In this document: in pieces, positions 12,201 to 27,200 of the stretch
How the letters are laid out: each line of letters begins with the position of its first letter
How positions within the stretch are numbered: position 1 is the stretch's first letter
NCBI GenBank assembly: GCA_037043455.1
Contig: JAWPHD010011265.1
Span: 1-64,000 of the forward strand
Reading direction: 5' to 3'
Source of the DNA: Cyrtodaria siliqua
Taxonomy: Eukaryota; Mollusca; Bivalvia; Adapedonta; Hiatellidae
DNA length: 64,000 nt
The notes under the pieces: model-generated
Told to the model about the DNA's origin: nothing
Databases searched by the model: none
Seen by the model: only the letters and a program-made list of their open reading frames with translations
Position numbers and translations under genes: made by a program

Positions 12201-15200
12201 ATGAGGAGTACTTGCACATATTGTCAGGATTTTTTTCATTGCTCTGCCACAGAGCTATGGACCTTTGAATAATGAAGACTGTCCACCACTCAACTTCTTA
12301 TACAGTTCTTGTACAGTTTTCAGTGGATTTAGGACTGAATTTGCAGCATGTAACACTTGAAAGGTCCTTCCGTCTTTTGTCATGATTTTAGATGCCTTGC
12401 CACAGAGTTGTGACCCTTTATTTGGGGAGCATCTATTTCTTGTCAGTGATAGCTTTTATGTCTCTTGACAACTGATTCCATTAATGGACTATTTACTTAC
12501 GGATGTCTTCTGATAAAATTACTGTTTAAGTTGTGATAAAATTACACATAAATGAGGTAGATACCTGTCTATGTTTGTCCAGAACGATGCCAATGTTTTG
12601 TCGGGTATATTCAGTACAACATTTTTTATTTTCGATTATTTTTAATCCACTGTTTTTTGTTCAAATCAAGATTGCATTTTATGTTAGTACGCAAGTCTTT
12701 TTGTCCCAAAGGTAAACATATGGCGATAAACAGTTGCGTACGATTTGATGTACTTCTTTCAGTTAAAACACATTTTGCATGAGGATCTTCAACACCTCTA
12801 GAAATTCAAGTTATATATAGTGTTGCCTTTTCAAATGTATTGAGTATATTATAAGAATCTTTCATAAGTATCCGGTGAAGAGCGGGAATTTCAACACAAG
12901 GTATAATTGTTTTTATTGGAACCGAGGGTCTGCCAGAGGGTTGGAATTTCCCCATTTGAACCGGATACCCGGATTGATTCTTTTTCTTGCATATCATTTA
13001 TATTCTGCGCGTTGACGTTGCCAACTACTAACATTTTGCATTTTTATTTATATAATGACGTCATGCAACTGTCCTTGTTGATATCATCAAGTGACTTTTA
13101 TGTTCCACCATGTGTAAGATCAGGCTTTCCATCACCCATGTAAAACACAGATAACCTTATCCGGTATGCAAGAAACAGGTTTCCGTTTCTAAAAAAAAAA
13201 AGATACAGAAAAAAACTCTTTCCTTTCAGAACAGCTGGCAGAGTTTCAATACATTCTACAGGAATGATATGTGGCTATTAATTCGTTCAAATGAAGTCTC
13301 GGGGGTCAAATTTACACTTCTCAATAACCACATCATAGTTACATAGCAATAACATTTGGTCACTCTTGGTTAAATCTTCTGGTTAAACTTTGTACTAATA
13401 TATCTCTTTGGTCACATTTTGGCTTCTTATATTTGTGTAGAGATTATAATTGTATTTAAAATGTGCAAACCACTTATATTTGACTGTGTGTGTGTTGTAT
13501 TTGACAGTGTGTGTGTTGTATTTGACAGTGTGTTGTATTGAAGTCTGGGATTAAGCGTTTACAGTGCCAGGAAGATGATGACTTCATGGCAGCGTTTGAC
13601 CGTATGCTGGAGGACACCTCCAAGGCCAGGAACAACGAGTCCATCAAAGTACCTCAGTTTGAGGTGGCCGTGCCAATGAATATGAAGAAAAAGAAATTTG
13701 GTAAGTCTAGCACACTGCTTGGAAAACCATGTTTAAAAAGAGATTGCATATGTGTCCAGTATAAGTTAAAATCTTTTAACATAATTATGTCATGTAGTTA
13801 ATACTTCCGCAACACAGTTCAGTACTTTGAAAACTGCTTACATGTTAACATCGAATATCTAAGTTTTAGTGTATCGTATTAAATGTTTCAGAGTTGAACC
13901 CCGAGCCAGTGATTGACACGACCATCAAGTTTACTCTGATTACCAGGAAAGGGAATAAGCAACAGGTTAGTGTAGAGATTAAGTTAGGCTAATATAAAAC
14001 CTTCATCGTGTCTGTTGAGCCTATAAATAGAGAATATTATGTCAGTGCCTTTTACTATCGAGTTTATTAGGCGAGGCTTAGAAAACGAAGAATGGCGAGG
14101 CTTTGCCGAGCCATTCTTCGTTTTCGTGCCGAGCCTAATAAACTTGATAGTAAAAGGCACTGACATAATATTCTATTTATCATGTAGATTATCCACATTT
14201 TTTGTATGAATTACTATTATTACCTATTTCTCAGAATGTTACGCTTATCGAGGATGCCGCCATGTTTTTTTGTTTTTTAGCTCTACTGGCCGAAGGCCAG
14301 CAGAGCTTATGGGATGCCGAGTTGTCCGTCGTCCGTCCGTCCGTCCGTCGTCTGTCCGTTGTTAACTTTTGTCTCGTTAAGACGATAGGGCCTTCATTTT
14401 TCATCCAATCTTTACCAAACTTTAACAGGTTGTTAATATCAATGAAAGCTCGGATGAGTTCGAAAACCAGCCAGATCGGCCAAGTAACAGCGGAGTTATG
14501 GCCCTTGATTTAGTTAAAAATGCTATATTGCTATATTTTGCCTCGTTAAGACGATAGGGCCTTCATTATTCAACCTATCTATACCAAACTTTACCACATT
14601 GTTAATATCAATGAAAGCTCGGACAAGTTCGAAAACCAGCCAGATCGGACTAGTAACACCAGAGTTATGGCCCTTGATTTAGTTAAAAATGCTATATTTT
14701 GCCTCGTTAAGACGATAGAGGCTTCATTGTTCATCCGATCTTTATCAGATTGTTAATGTCATTGAAAGCTCGAACAAGTTCGAAAACCAACCATATCGGA
14801 CCAGTAACAGCGGAGTTGTGGCCCTTGATTTAGTTAAAAATGCTATATTTTGCCTCGTTAAGACGATAGGGGCTTCATTGTTCATCTGATCTTGACCAAA
14901 CTTTATCAGATTGTTAATATCAATGAAAGCTCGAGCAAGTTCGAAAACTAGCCATATCGGACCAGTAACAGCGGAGTTATGGCCCTTGATTTAGTTAAAA
15001 ATGCTTTAGTTTGCCTCATTAAGACGATTGGGGCTTCATTGTTCATCCGATCTTTACCAAACTTTATCAGATTGTTAATATCAATGAAAGCTCGGACAAG
15101 TTTGAAAACCAAACATATCGGACCTGTAACAACTTAGTTATGGCCCTTGATTTAGTTCAAAACGCTATATTTTGCCTCGTTAAGACGAGAGGGCCTTCAT

Positions 15201-18200
15201 TTTTCATCCGATCGTTACCAAACTTTTATTTTTTTAATTATTTTTTTTAATTAATATATTTATTTTTTTATTTTATTTTTTTTTAATTTTTCAATTTTAA
15301 TTTTTTTTTTTAATTTTTTTTTTTTTTTTTTTATTTTCTTTTTTCTTTTAATTTTTTTTAATTAATAATTTTTTTAGCTCTATGTTGGACCATTCGTACC
15401 AGTAACAGAGGAGTTATGGCTCTTGATTTAGTTAAAAATGCTATATTTTGCCTCGTTAAAGGTAGGGTCTTCATTTTCATCTGATCTTTACTGAACTTTA
15501 ACAGATTCTTTAGTTATGGCCCTTGATTTAGTTCAAAAGCTGTTTTTTCCCGAAACTTCCAAAAAAACGTTAATGGCAGTCACTCGCTTCATTGATGTTA
15601 TAAGAGCCATGTTAGCCAGTAGAGCGTCCACAGGCCCTCTTGGGCCTCTTGTTTTGTTTTATGACGTCAGGCAACGTTACATGCATGACGTCAGATAACG
15701 TTACGTACAATAAACGCCGAGGGATTCCGCATCGATTTGCTCTATTGGTCATTGCCTAATAAAGAAAAATTTAATAGGTCATAGTGTTTCCCCTAATGCG
15801 GAATGGCGGGGCGGGTCGACACGCCCTTTTTTTGCCCCGCCATGCAGTCTTTACATACCGCCCCGCAGTGCCCTTTCTAAAACTGCTCGCGAATGCAGTC
15901 TCTGGAAATACACACGCACTTTGACACGTCTTGTGACCTTTAAACCGACATCACCAGATTTAGCCATGGGGTATTTCCAGTGTGTAACGTTACAGGTAAC
16001 TGATCACGCGTGACTCTTGTGATAAGCATTGGTTCCCGTGAATACACACTCCCCAAATAACAAGTTTCTCGCTTCAGGGGTAGTGGGAAATCAAGTCGGC
16101 AGCCACCCAATCATCACTTTGCCGAATATCTAGGTCATATGCGGGGCCCTGGAATGTTTTTGCGAGAAGAATGCGAACTTTTTTAATAATCTCAAAGCAC
16201 TCGTTTAATGCGATTCAATGAGGTATTCAGTGTATTTCATTGATAAGGTATGAAATTAAACTTATATGGATGTGCATCTTTCCCCCAAAAGCGTGATATG
16301 CTTTTTTTTTTCACAAACAATCGTAAATTATAACAATGAGCGGCCCTGTTTTAATATTTTAATACACTCGAAGAACTCATTTATTAATGCGATTGCATAT
16401 GGATGATGTATTCAGTGTTTTTCATTGACAACCCTTCGAAGTGTGCTGTCTGTGCCAGCGCCTGAAAAAAATCCTTGGGAGAACCCTGACTGTTAGTATA
16501 ATCGACGTTGCGGTAAACAACGACTTTGTCGTACTTGGGACAGGTTTGTGTTTCGTACTTGGGACATGTTTGTTTTCATAGTAGATGTAATTATCGGATC
16601 ACGAACAATTATCTGCGGCATTATAATCGGCTCTTTGATGAGTTGATGAGATGATACAAGATAGGTATACTCCCCACCGAAGATTGGCAATTAATAACTG
16701 AAGTAATTATATTGTTGTACCGTTGTTGTTTTCTTTTGTACGCTAATTTTCACGATCTGCAGACTAGAATAAATGTTGTTGTCTGTTTTTTTAATGAATA
16801 GAATATTTGATGTTTGTAAAAGTTTGTGAAACTTACAAATGAGTAAATTATTTTATTGACTTCTGTTTGGTAAGTTTTGAATCAGGAGTCACAAATCATA
16901 TTTTACTACAAATTATTAATGTAATAATACCATTATACCACCACATCAAACTAAATACTTTTTTTTTTATTTGTATTCACGCAATGCACAGAAGCACAGG
17001 TATATTCGGCGCGTAATTTGGTCACGACTATTCCCCACACCTCCCAAAATAAAAACTTCATCCAAAAAGTCATTTATAACATTTTTAAACTTTCCTAAAA
17101 AAAAAAATCATATATTATATTATGTACATTTAATAACATTTTAAAACTTTTCAATTTTTTTTTTTTTTTTTAGAAAACGTTTAAAATGTTATTAAATGAC
17201 TTTTTGAATGGTTTTTTTTTTTGGTGGGTGGGGTTGGTGGGTGTGTGTGGTAATAGTGACCAAATTATGCGCCAAACACCTGTGCAGAGAAGTAGATATA
17301 GAATATTGATGAAAACTCGTACTCATATCATAAAAGCGACGTTCAATTACAAAGATTTTTTTTTACTAATTTTGCGCGTTAAAAATGCCCTTATTTTTTA
17401 TTTACCCTGCCCTTTGTCAAGGCTGGGGGAAACACTAGGTCACCCCTTTTTTAGGCAGAAAAGAGCATATCTGCATGATAAATAAATTTTCCATCTAAAA
17501 GTTTATGAAGAATTAGTAATATGATCGCCTTTGCATAAAGTCATTGGTTTTTAGCTCTACTGGCCAAGGGCCAGCAGAGCTTATGGGATGGTATGTTGTC
17601 CGTCTTCCGTCGTCTGTCCATCCGTCCATTATTAAACTTTTCTTCAAACGACTTCTCAGAAACCGCTTGGCTAATTTTGACCAAACTTCACATGGATGAT
17701 CCTTAGATGAATGCTTTTTAGACTTATTAAAATTAGGACAGTTTTCAACAGTTTTCCTTTTAAAATGATCGCCAACGCCTAGACTATCAAATTTGTTCAA
17801 ATAAAGTCCCCGGGGTCAAAAATGCCCGTGCCCTGGGGGTCCAAAGTTTGTATATTGAGGTTTTGCATGTTTTTCATATAGACATATAGGAAAAAACTTT
17901 AAAAAATCTTCTTCTCTGAAACCACAAGGCACAGAGCTCGCATGTATTACATGTAGCATCAGCTTATGGTCCTCTACTAAGTTTGTTCAAATGGTGACCC
18001 TGGGGTCAAATTTGTCCCCGCCCCGGGGGTCACAGTTTTACATAGACTTATATAGGATTTTTTTAAAAAAAATCTTCTTCTCGGAAACTACAACAGCCAG
18101 AGGTTTGATATTTTGCATTTACTATAAGCTTATGGTCCTTTACCAAGTTTGTTCAAATGGTGACCCTCGGGTCACATTTGGCCCCGCCCCAAGGGTCACA

Positions 18201-21200
18201 TGTTTTACATAGACATGTATAGGGAAAAACTTAAAAAGTCTTCTTCTCTGAAACTGCAAGAGCCAGAGGTTTAATATTTTGCATTTGCTATAAGCTTGTG
18301 GTCCTCTACCAAGTTTGTTCAAATGGTGACCCAGGGGTCACATTTGGCCCCACCCCGGGGGTCACAGTTTTACATAGGCTTGTATAGGGAAAAACTGAAA
18401 AAATTCTCTGGAACCACATGGCACAGAGCTCTCATGTATTACATGTAGCATCAGCTTATGGTCCTCTACTAAGTTTGTTCAAATGGTGACCCTGGGTCAA
18501 ATTTGTCCCAGCCCTGAGGGTCACAGTTTTACATAGACGTATAGGTTTACCACCACCAATTACATGTAAACCACCGAGGTGTAGTCGAATGTAGTTCCTA
18601 TAATAAAAAGTAATCCCTCCTTTTTCGATGGAAATGGGCATTACAAGTAGGGGAAAACTGCCCATTTCTATTCGATTTTGTGGTTATATGTATAAGAAGC
18701 GTATTAATAGGTTTTACTGGATCACTGATGAACATTTTCGAAATTTCGACTCTATGCTTACACTTTGTGAGCAATGAAAACAGTCGATCAATAAAAACAG
18801 CTGTATCCTTGACCTGATTAGTAAACAAACAAGAACTTTCTTACATGTCTTGTGACCCCACGTTTTCTGGTGATTTTTCAAGTGGAAAAATAGTTTTCTA
18901 TATGAACATTACACTGCTGCATTATCCATACTTGAGTTGAATTTGCAGCAAATCATTAATATGTGACACTTAAACATTGGTTTCTATGAGGAAAATAATT
19001 AGTGCTTTCATACCTATAAGAGATGCGTGCAATAATTAGGACTCACTCAGATTCGTACCTAGGGACACTTTTCCGATTACAGTTGGTAAAATAAGCTCAG
19101 AAATAAGTTTTCCATAGTTTATAACATAAGTTTTGAGCGTTTTTAGTCCAGTTTTGTCTATAAAAGCCGTAATTTTGAGTTTCATTTTTTTTTCGTGTTT
19201 AAAATGACGTACTGGTGAAGTGTTTGCAGTTGAACTATGTCTTTTTGGTATCAACATGTAGGGTTGCATGTTTGCAACATGTTTTCCTGAATTAAATCTG
19301 CATGACAACAGGTTTGGTAGGCATGAAACCACTAAATCTTTCCCCTACCCCCCTAAAATAGGATACTGTGAAAAATGAAGATTTGCGTAAAAGGTAAAAT
19401 ATTATTCCTTATCATTGAAACTCGACTTGGTAGCGTTCAGCTAGTATCAATTCTGATTTTAGCGGTATTTTTGGCATTATTAAGCTCGTATTCGCTACTA
19501 TAATCAGGTATGATACCACTAATTTTGAAGAATTTGACTGAAAAATCAATTTTGGCATGAAAATCGACATAAATTGGCATATTCATCGTCCTAATTGTAC
19601 CTAAAATGCATATTTTATTTATGTCCATTGAATGTTCTAAACATTTGATCTATTTAATATGGTGTATTGACAAGAAATGCTGTTTGGTATGACAATTCAG
19701 ATAGTGTAAAATTAAAAAAGATATCTCTGACTTTTGTCGATTTCAGACTATTGTCCTTGGTATTCACAAGACCATACCTCGGCAAATAATCATTCGATTT
19801 GCATGAAGTAGATGTTTTTAAGCTTGTTATGAAAATGACAACACAAAATCCTCATTTAAGAAACATCTGAACATGTTTTCTCCTCTTATAGGTTTACCAC
19901 CACCAATTACATGTCAACCTCCGAGGTGTAGTCGAATGTAGTTCCTACAATAAAAAGTAATCCCTCCTTTTTCGATGGAAATGGGCATTACACGTAGGGG
20001 AAAACTGCCCATTTCTATTCGATTTTGTGGTTATATGTATAAGAAGCGTATTAATAGGTTTTACTGGATCACTGATGAACATTTTCGAAATTTCGACTCT
20101 ATGCTTACACTTTGTGAGCAATGAAAACAGTCGATCAATAAAAACAGCTGTATCCTTGACCTGTTTAGTAAACAAACAAGAACTTTCTTACATGTCTTGT
20201 GACCCCACGTTTTCTGGTGATTTTTCAAGTGGAAAAATAGTTTTCTATATGAACATTACACTGCTGCATTATCCATACTTGAGTTGAATTTGCAGCAAAT
20301 CATTAATATGTGACACTTTAACATTGGTGTCTATGGGGAAAATAATTAGTGCTTTCATACCTATATAGGATTGTTTTTTTAAAAATCTTCTTCTCGCAAA
20401 CTACAAGAGCCAGAGATTTGGTATTTTACATTTATTATAAGCTTATGGTCCTTTACCAAGTTTGTTCAAATGGTGAACCTGGGGACACATTTGGCACCGC
20501 CCCAACGGTCACATGTTTTACATAGACATGTATAGGGAAAAACTTAAAAAATCTTCTTCACTGAAACTGCAAGAGCCAGAGGTTTAATATTTTGCTGTTG
20601 CTATAAGCTTATGGTCCTTTACCAATTTTGTTCAAATGGTGACCCTGGGGTCACATCTGGTCCCACCCCTGGGGTCACAGTTTTACATAAATGCTTGTAT
20701 AGGAAAAACTGAAAAAAATCTTCTTCTCTGGAACTGCAAGAGCCAGAGGTTTAATATTTTGCATTTGCTATAAGCTTATGGTCCTTTACCAAGTTCGTTC
20801 AAATGGTGACCCTTGGGTCACATTTGACCCCGCCCCAAGGGTCACATGTTTTACATAGACATGTATAGGGAAAAACTTAAAAAATCTTCTCTGAAACTGC
20901 AAGAGCCAGAGGTTTAATCTACCAAGTTTGTTCAAATGGTGACCCATTGGTCACATTTGGCCCCACCCTGGGGGTCACAGTTTTACTTAGGCTTGTATAG
21001 GCAAAAACGGAAAAAATCTTCTTCTCTGGAACCACATGGCACAGAGCTCTCATGTATTACATGTAGCATCAGCTTATGGTTCTCTACCAAGTTTGTTCAA
21101 ATGGTGACCCTGGTGTTTTTAAAAAAAAAAAAATTTTTTTTAGTTGTTTTAAAATTATTTTATTTTTTGTTTATTTTTTTTTTATTTTTATTTTTTTTGA

Positions 21201-24200
21201 TTGATTTGAATTAATTTATTTTTTTTTTTTTTTTTTCATTATCTTTTTAATTACTTGACACTTACTTTAAAATTTCTTGTCGGCGCTACTCATCCTAAAT
21301 GCCTTGTTGAATTTCGACGAAACTTGGCAGGAAGCATCGGTAAGATGTCTAGTTGTGCATGTCACGCTTTTGTTCCAGTTCGCTGATTTTTGACGGAGTT
21401 ATGACCCTTTGACATTTTTATTTTAAATTTCTTGTCGGTGCTACTCCTCTTAAACGGCTTGTTGGATTTCTACGAAATTTGGCAGGAAGCCTCAGTATGA
21501 TGTCTAGTTGTGTAAAGCGCGGTATATCAATGAAATCTTAGACAATTTTGAAAACCAGCTAGATCTTGTTAGTATTAACAGAGTTAGGGCCCTTGATTTG
21601 TTGAAAAATGCTATATTATATTTTCCTTTGTTAAATCTATAGGAGAAGAGAACTATATTACTTATAAACAAGTGTTTCATTTTCAAATGACATCATGCGA
21701 TGTTCAACGATAATATTCAAGGTGCATGCTGGGCAGGGTAGATTTTTAGGTGAATACCTCAAATAATTGAATTGGGTTTAAAGGTGCACCAACACATGAA
21801 AGGTTATATGGTGCCTAACAGGAATGATTAGGCATCCTCCATTTACATCGAGATAAAATATGGAAATTTGAATCGACCTAGAACCTTCTCACATGCAGAA
21901 CTTCAGAGTTGCTGCAAATTCTATTGTACACTCCATTTACGCTTGTGCCACGTTTATTGTTTTCCTGCCACTGCTCTAGTGATTTGAGCACGATGGCACC
22001 TGAATGAGCATGAACAAAAAAATGATAAAATGAACATGAATTTGGGTGGGTGGGGTTCTACCCCTCTGCCTACCCCTCTAATGGGATCATTAGTGTTCCT
22101 ATTCTTTACCCGGGAACCACACGGGGCACCTGAATTAAAATGATGTCATATGGCAGTCTTAATATGACCTTACATGTGTTAAGGGATCATAAAACCCTAT
22201 TTCATTCATTCTGATTGCAGCTGGCTTGCGGAACGTCGGTGGTTCTACCCAGATGCCCGCCCGTGCACGAAAATTGCCCGGAGGGGCACCTGGGGTCTTC
22301 CTCCACCAATGGAAGCTGGAAAGTCGCCATATGACCTTAGCTGTTGGTGCGACTATAAAATCCAATTCAATTCAATTCAATTCTGATTGCAAATATCATA
22401 CTTTTGTGTTTGCCTTGTATTGAAAATAAACTGGTTGAAAATCTTAATATTTTACTTGCTAAGGCTTGTAATGCAAACAGACCCAATTGCGTTCAAGTAC
22501 CCCAAAAATGCATTCCATTTGCGCTCTGTTTGCATTCTGTTTGCGTTCCGTTTGCGTTCTGTTTTCATTTTACTTTTATAAATACTTTTTTTTTTAAATG
22601 CATTTAGTGTTTATAGAAACTCTGCGTTCATTTAAACGCATGGAACTGCATACCTGAATGCAATAGAATGTGTGTGTTTAAATGCACAAAGGGAGAAAAT
22701 GCATGTGCATTCGTTCGAGCAGCGTTTACTAATCACAACATCTCTCACGATTAATACAACTATTGTTTTCTTATGTCTGTGCAAAAAAAATAATGTTGGA
22801 ATTAAAAGCGAGTGGATTGTGGTAATTATCGACTCAACCACTTTTAAAACGATAATAATCCGCTTTTAAAACGATAACAACAACAGTTATCCAAAAAAGC
22901 AAAATGCATTTGCGTGCGTTTTAAAAATAAATGCATTTTTAAAAATGCATTTCAGTGGTTGTGTTTATTTTCAGTATCTAGCGTTTTGAAAATCTCGTTC
23001 ATCGTTTGTTTTGCATTTATAATGTACTCAGCGTTCATTTTGCATTTAGTAGATTGTGCATCATTCATTCTGCGTTAGTTCTGCATTCATTCTCTGTTCA
23101 TTCTTTGTTTTCCTGCATTCGTTTTCATTTGTAGCATATTCAGTGTGTTTTGTAGTATTAATAGTTAATTATTCTGTTAGCTAAAATAAAATATTTGTTA
23201 AAATAAACTATTTGGAAGAGTTTGGGTGTTTATTTATTTACCCTTGCATCTCCCTCCATAAACTCTTTCGAATGAAATGCCTCATCATTATCGTCTTCAG
23301 TGTCGTCTCTGCATTAAAATATTAGAATAGAATTGAACTGTAACAGTACTACGTGTGCCAGTCTAATCAGCTAAAAATCACGTGATATGAAGTCAGCTGA
23401 TATAAATTACAAAACAAGGGCTGAAATGTTCACCCATTTATTGAAATTCTACAACAAATATGCAAACATTTATATAAAAACAAGCTTTATAATAAACTTG
23501 ATTCATTTCTAAGTCAAATTAAGTCAATAAATTACTTGTATAATGTGAGTAAGTCACGAAAAAATATAGTATTATCAGCATTCACAATTGTCTGTCTGTT
23601 CATCCCCGATGATTTTATGGCCGTTTTTCTCCATTCTGACATCGATTTTCTGCATATAAAATGCAAGATAATTATTTATTTTTTATTGTTTCCTTGTATT
23701 GTATGCACACCCCTTTCGGAAACCGTAAAAGAAGTAAACAAACTGCATACTATACAAGGTAAACCACGATATTCACAAGGAGTAGTTAACCTGTCGAGCG
23801 GCCTCGGTAGCTCAGTGGATATTGTCTTGTGCTTTAAAGCTGCAGACCTTTGCATCTCATGGTTATGCTTCCTTGCGGTAGCATGTTTAATGTAATCTTA
23901 CCAATTCTCCGTCTGAAACAGTATGTCGTGCATGGGCTAATGTGACGTAAAACCGCATTGCATTTCATTTAGTTGAACAATATATGTTGAAATACAAAGT
24001 AATAAGTAAATTAACTTTATATTTACCCACACCCTGATATAGTTACAGATTGCTATATGCCAAACTGTTTTATAGTTTTCAGATCTCAATGTGCCCGTGT
24101 CAGCGGAATTTGCCACCAAGTTTAAGGAGCGAGAAGAGGTGAGTCTTTATTGGTTTCTGAAAAAAATGGATTTAGATATTGAGTATCATATAGTTAATAA

Positions 24201-27200
24201 TCAGAATTGTTTGTAAATATTTTTCTAAATTTTGCATTTTTGAAATCGTTAAACTCCTATTTATTCATTTTGTGCATTGCACACACTTATATTGAGGTCA
24301 AAGAAGAATTGGAACTGGCAGAGTTGAGTTCACTTTGATTTGTTTTGTTGACATGTGAGACGATTTTGTATCAAACTTCCTAACCCAGAACATGTAAATT
24401 CAGCATTTATTTATCTCATGTCTTCTTATATTACGTAACAGCAAGAGCGATCAGAGAAGGAGCGGTTGAAGCAGGTGGTGCTGGGTATCCATGAGAGGCA
24501 GGAGGAGGAGGACTATCAGGGTCAGCATCTTGTTCTGTTTATCACCTGATTTGAGAGATTTATGTGTTGTTTTAACTCTTTGGTGCTTACCTGTTAAGTC
24601 AGCTATATGGAGATTTTGAAAACAGCAATTTCCAGGATAATAAGTAGTAAGAGTCTCTCTTGTAGGTGAAAGTTGACAAGTATTTCCTACATGGAAATGT
24701 TTGACAAGTATTTCCTATCTTTGGAATATTTGACAAGTATGTTCATGCAAGGAAAGCTATGCAACAACACTCTTGTCATTCAAGACCAATTTATACAATA
24801 ATGAATCTCTCAGCTCAAAGTTAATTGTATTTGCAAGCCTGCATACTTGGAGAAAAATCAGGCCTTCTAGAGTGTTTGGCTTAGAGTTGCTAGATTACAA
24901 AATATTGATGGCGAGGCAAAAACGGCAAAGTAGGACGGGTCTGGTTTGACATACAAGATGTAGGCTTGCAATTACACTTTTAAATCTGGTTCCTAGTTGT
25001 TTGGTTTCCAGTTGTATGTTTGTTGATTTTTGTTTGCTTACAGTTTCTGTTTTGTTTTAAAGTTGAAGTTCATTGATGTTACAGAGTATCGTTTTTCAGT
25101 TTCTTTTAAAATGAAAAAAAATGTGTTTTTGAAAATAATATTTATCTGTTCATAGATTTCACATGTATGTTTTCAAATACTCTTTGTTATCATCCGTTAG
25201 GTATATAGTGATATCTGCTATTTCATATGGTGGAACATTTTGTTTTTTAAATCCTCAGTTACAAGTCAAGAACATATAATGGCATTTGTCAAATAGCAAA
25301 TTCGAATTGAGGAAAGGAAACTAATGTTCAGGGGTGTGATTCTTCCTCGGAATCGCTGATTTCCGCGGTTCCGATGGTCCGAGGGGTCACTTTTCCAATT
25401 CGTCCAGATCCGAGGAGTTTTTTTTTCAGGGGGGGTGAGGGCCGTATTTTTGGCCAAAAAAATCCGACTTTTACACGTTTGCCCCGTAATATCCTGTAAA
25501 ATCCGAGATCCCGAGATCTACACGTTTTACATCCTGGCAATTTCTCAATAGTTTTCTGTCGCGAGTTTTCATTGGTCTTTGTTGTTTATCTGGTCCAATC
25601 AAAGCGCCTCTTGTAATGTGAAGCTGAGATAAAAAAAACAAAAGAAAAAAATGTCCGCTGTGAATTTGTTTGTTTTGTTTTGAGAGATGGTTACGCGGAA
25701 AACATGGCCAAAATCTTGGAAAGATCGGCGGACACACGAGAGATCAAAAAAATAGATATTGATTGTAAAAATAAGTTTAAGTGGGAGTGGTTAGAAATCG
25801 TAAATAATGACGTACCGTTGAGTGTTACGTACCAATGATAATGAGATTAATTATTACAAATTACTTGATTTTCATCTATTTCTTTTAAATTTCTACAGTT
25901 GATACACTAACAATGATAATAAAATAGTAAAACTTACCCTTTTCTTGTTTTAAAATGTCACACCAAACAACCCATAAGCATATCAGAAATGGACTTAAAA
26001 TGATTTAAAACAGCTAAAATCCAGGAGCTTTCGGGGGCTTTGCCCCCTGAACCCCTACAAGGGCGCGGCCCCTTGACCCCGTAAGGGGACTTGCAGTCCA
26101 CTTAACCCCTCGCTCAAATTTTCCTCCCTTTTGTTCAAAGGCCAATCACACCCCTGAATGTTTAAACAAATCTGTTTGTCTTTGCCATTGTTGTTTTTAA
26201 GAAATGTTTGTATAATATTGTAGAAGGAATCGTTTATGCGAGAAATGTAAATAATTTGAAAGCAAGCTTTCCGATTGAATTGCTGTTTTGCTGCTCCTGT
26301 ACATAGCCACCCCAGGGAGAAGGGAAGGATACATAGGAATCCAGGAACCATGCCCTACTCTTACTATCAAATAGATTCCTATGGTAATCAGATGTGCTCA
26401 GAGAATAGGCTCCAATTCACAGCAACTGTCTGAAGAATGAACAAACTTTTCAAGAAAATAGAGCTGATTATGAGGCTAGGTAGTTATAGCCCGAGGTTAA
26501 TGTTTAACATGTTGACAGAGCTGATTATGAGGCTAGGGAGTTATAGCCCGAGATTAATGTTTGTAACATGTTGACAGAGATGATTATGAGGCTAGGTAGT
26601 TATAGCCCAAGGTTAATGTTTGTAACATGTTGACAAATGATTATGAGGCTAGGGAGTTATAGCCCGATGTTAATGTTTGTAACATGTTGACAAATGATTA
26701 TGAGGCGAGGGAGTTATAGCCCGAGGTTAATGTTTGTAACATGTTGACAGAGCTGATTATGAGGCTAGGGAGTTATAGCCCGAGATTAATGTTTGTAACA
26801 TGTTGACAGAAATGATTATCAGGCTAGGTAGTTATAGCCCGAGTTAAATGTTTGTAACATGTTGACAGAGATGATTATGATGCTAGGTAGTTATAGCCCA
26901 AGTTTAATGTTTGTAACATGTTGACAGAGATGATTTTGAGGCTAGGTAGTTATAGCTCGAGGTTAATGTTTGTAACATGTTGACAGAGATGATTATGAGG
27001 CTAGGTAGTCATAGCCCCGAGATTAATGTTTGTAACATGTTGACAGAGCTGATTATGAGGCTAAGTAGTTATAGCCTGGGTTTAATGTTGTAACATGTTG
27101 ACAAATGATTATGAGGCTAGGTAGTTATAGCCCGAGTTAAATGTGTGTAATATGTTGACAGAGCTGATTATGAGGCTAGGTAGTTATAGCCCGGGTTTAA

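Larger units (their letters stand above)
13966..24075 (+). other. UPF2: UPF2 intron 13 (10.1 kb)
   Basis: Splits the codons for the UPF1-binding beta-hairpin. Filled by repeats listed separately: a palindrome, two tandem-core elements, an hAT-like element, a nested 479-bp direct-repeat structure, a SINE. 22470-23130 is a degenerate, roughly 10-bp-periodic 'gcattctgttt' stretch; 23130-23800 shows nothing recognisable. Confidence 0.85.

Noticed and set aside
24083..24083. Acceptor tttcAG at 24081-24082 as the start of exon 14
   Set aside because: It would shift the frame; the ttataG at 24074-24075 gives FSDLNVP in frame with exon 13.
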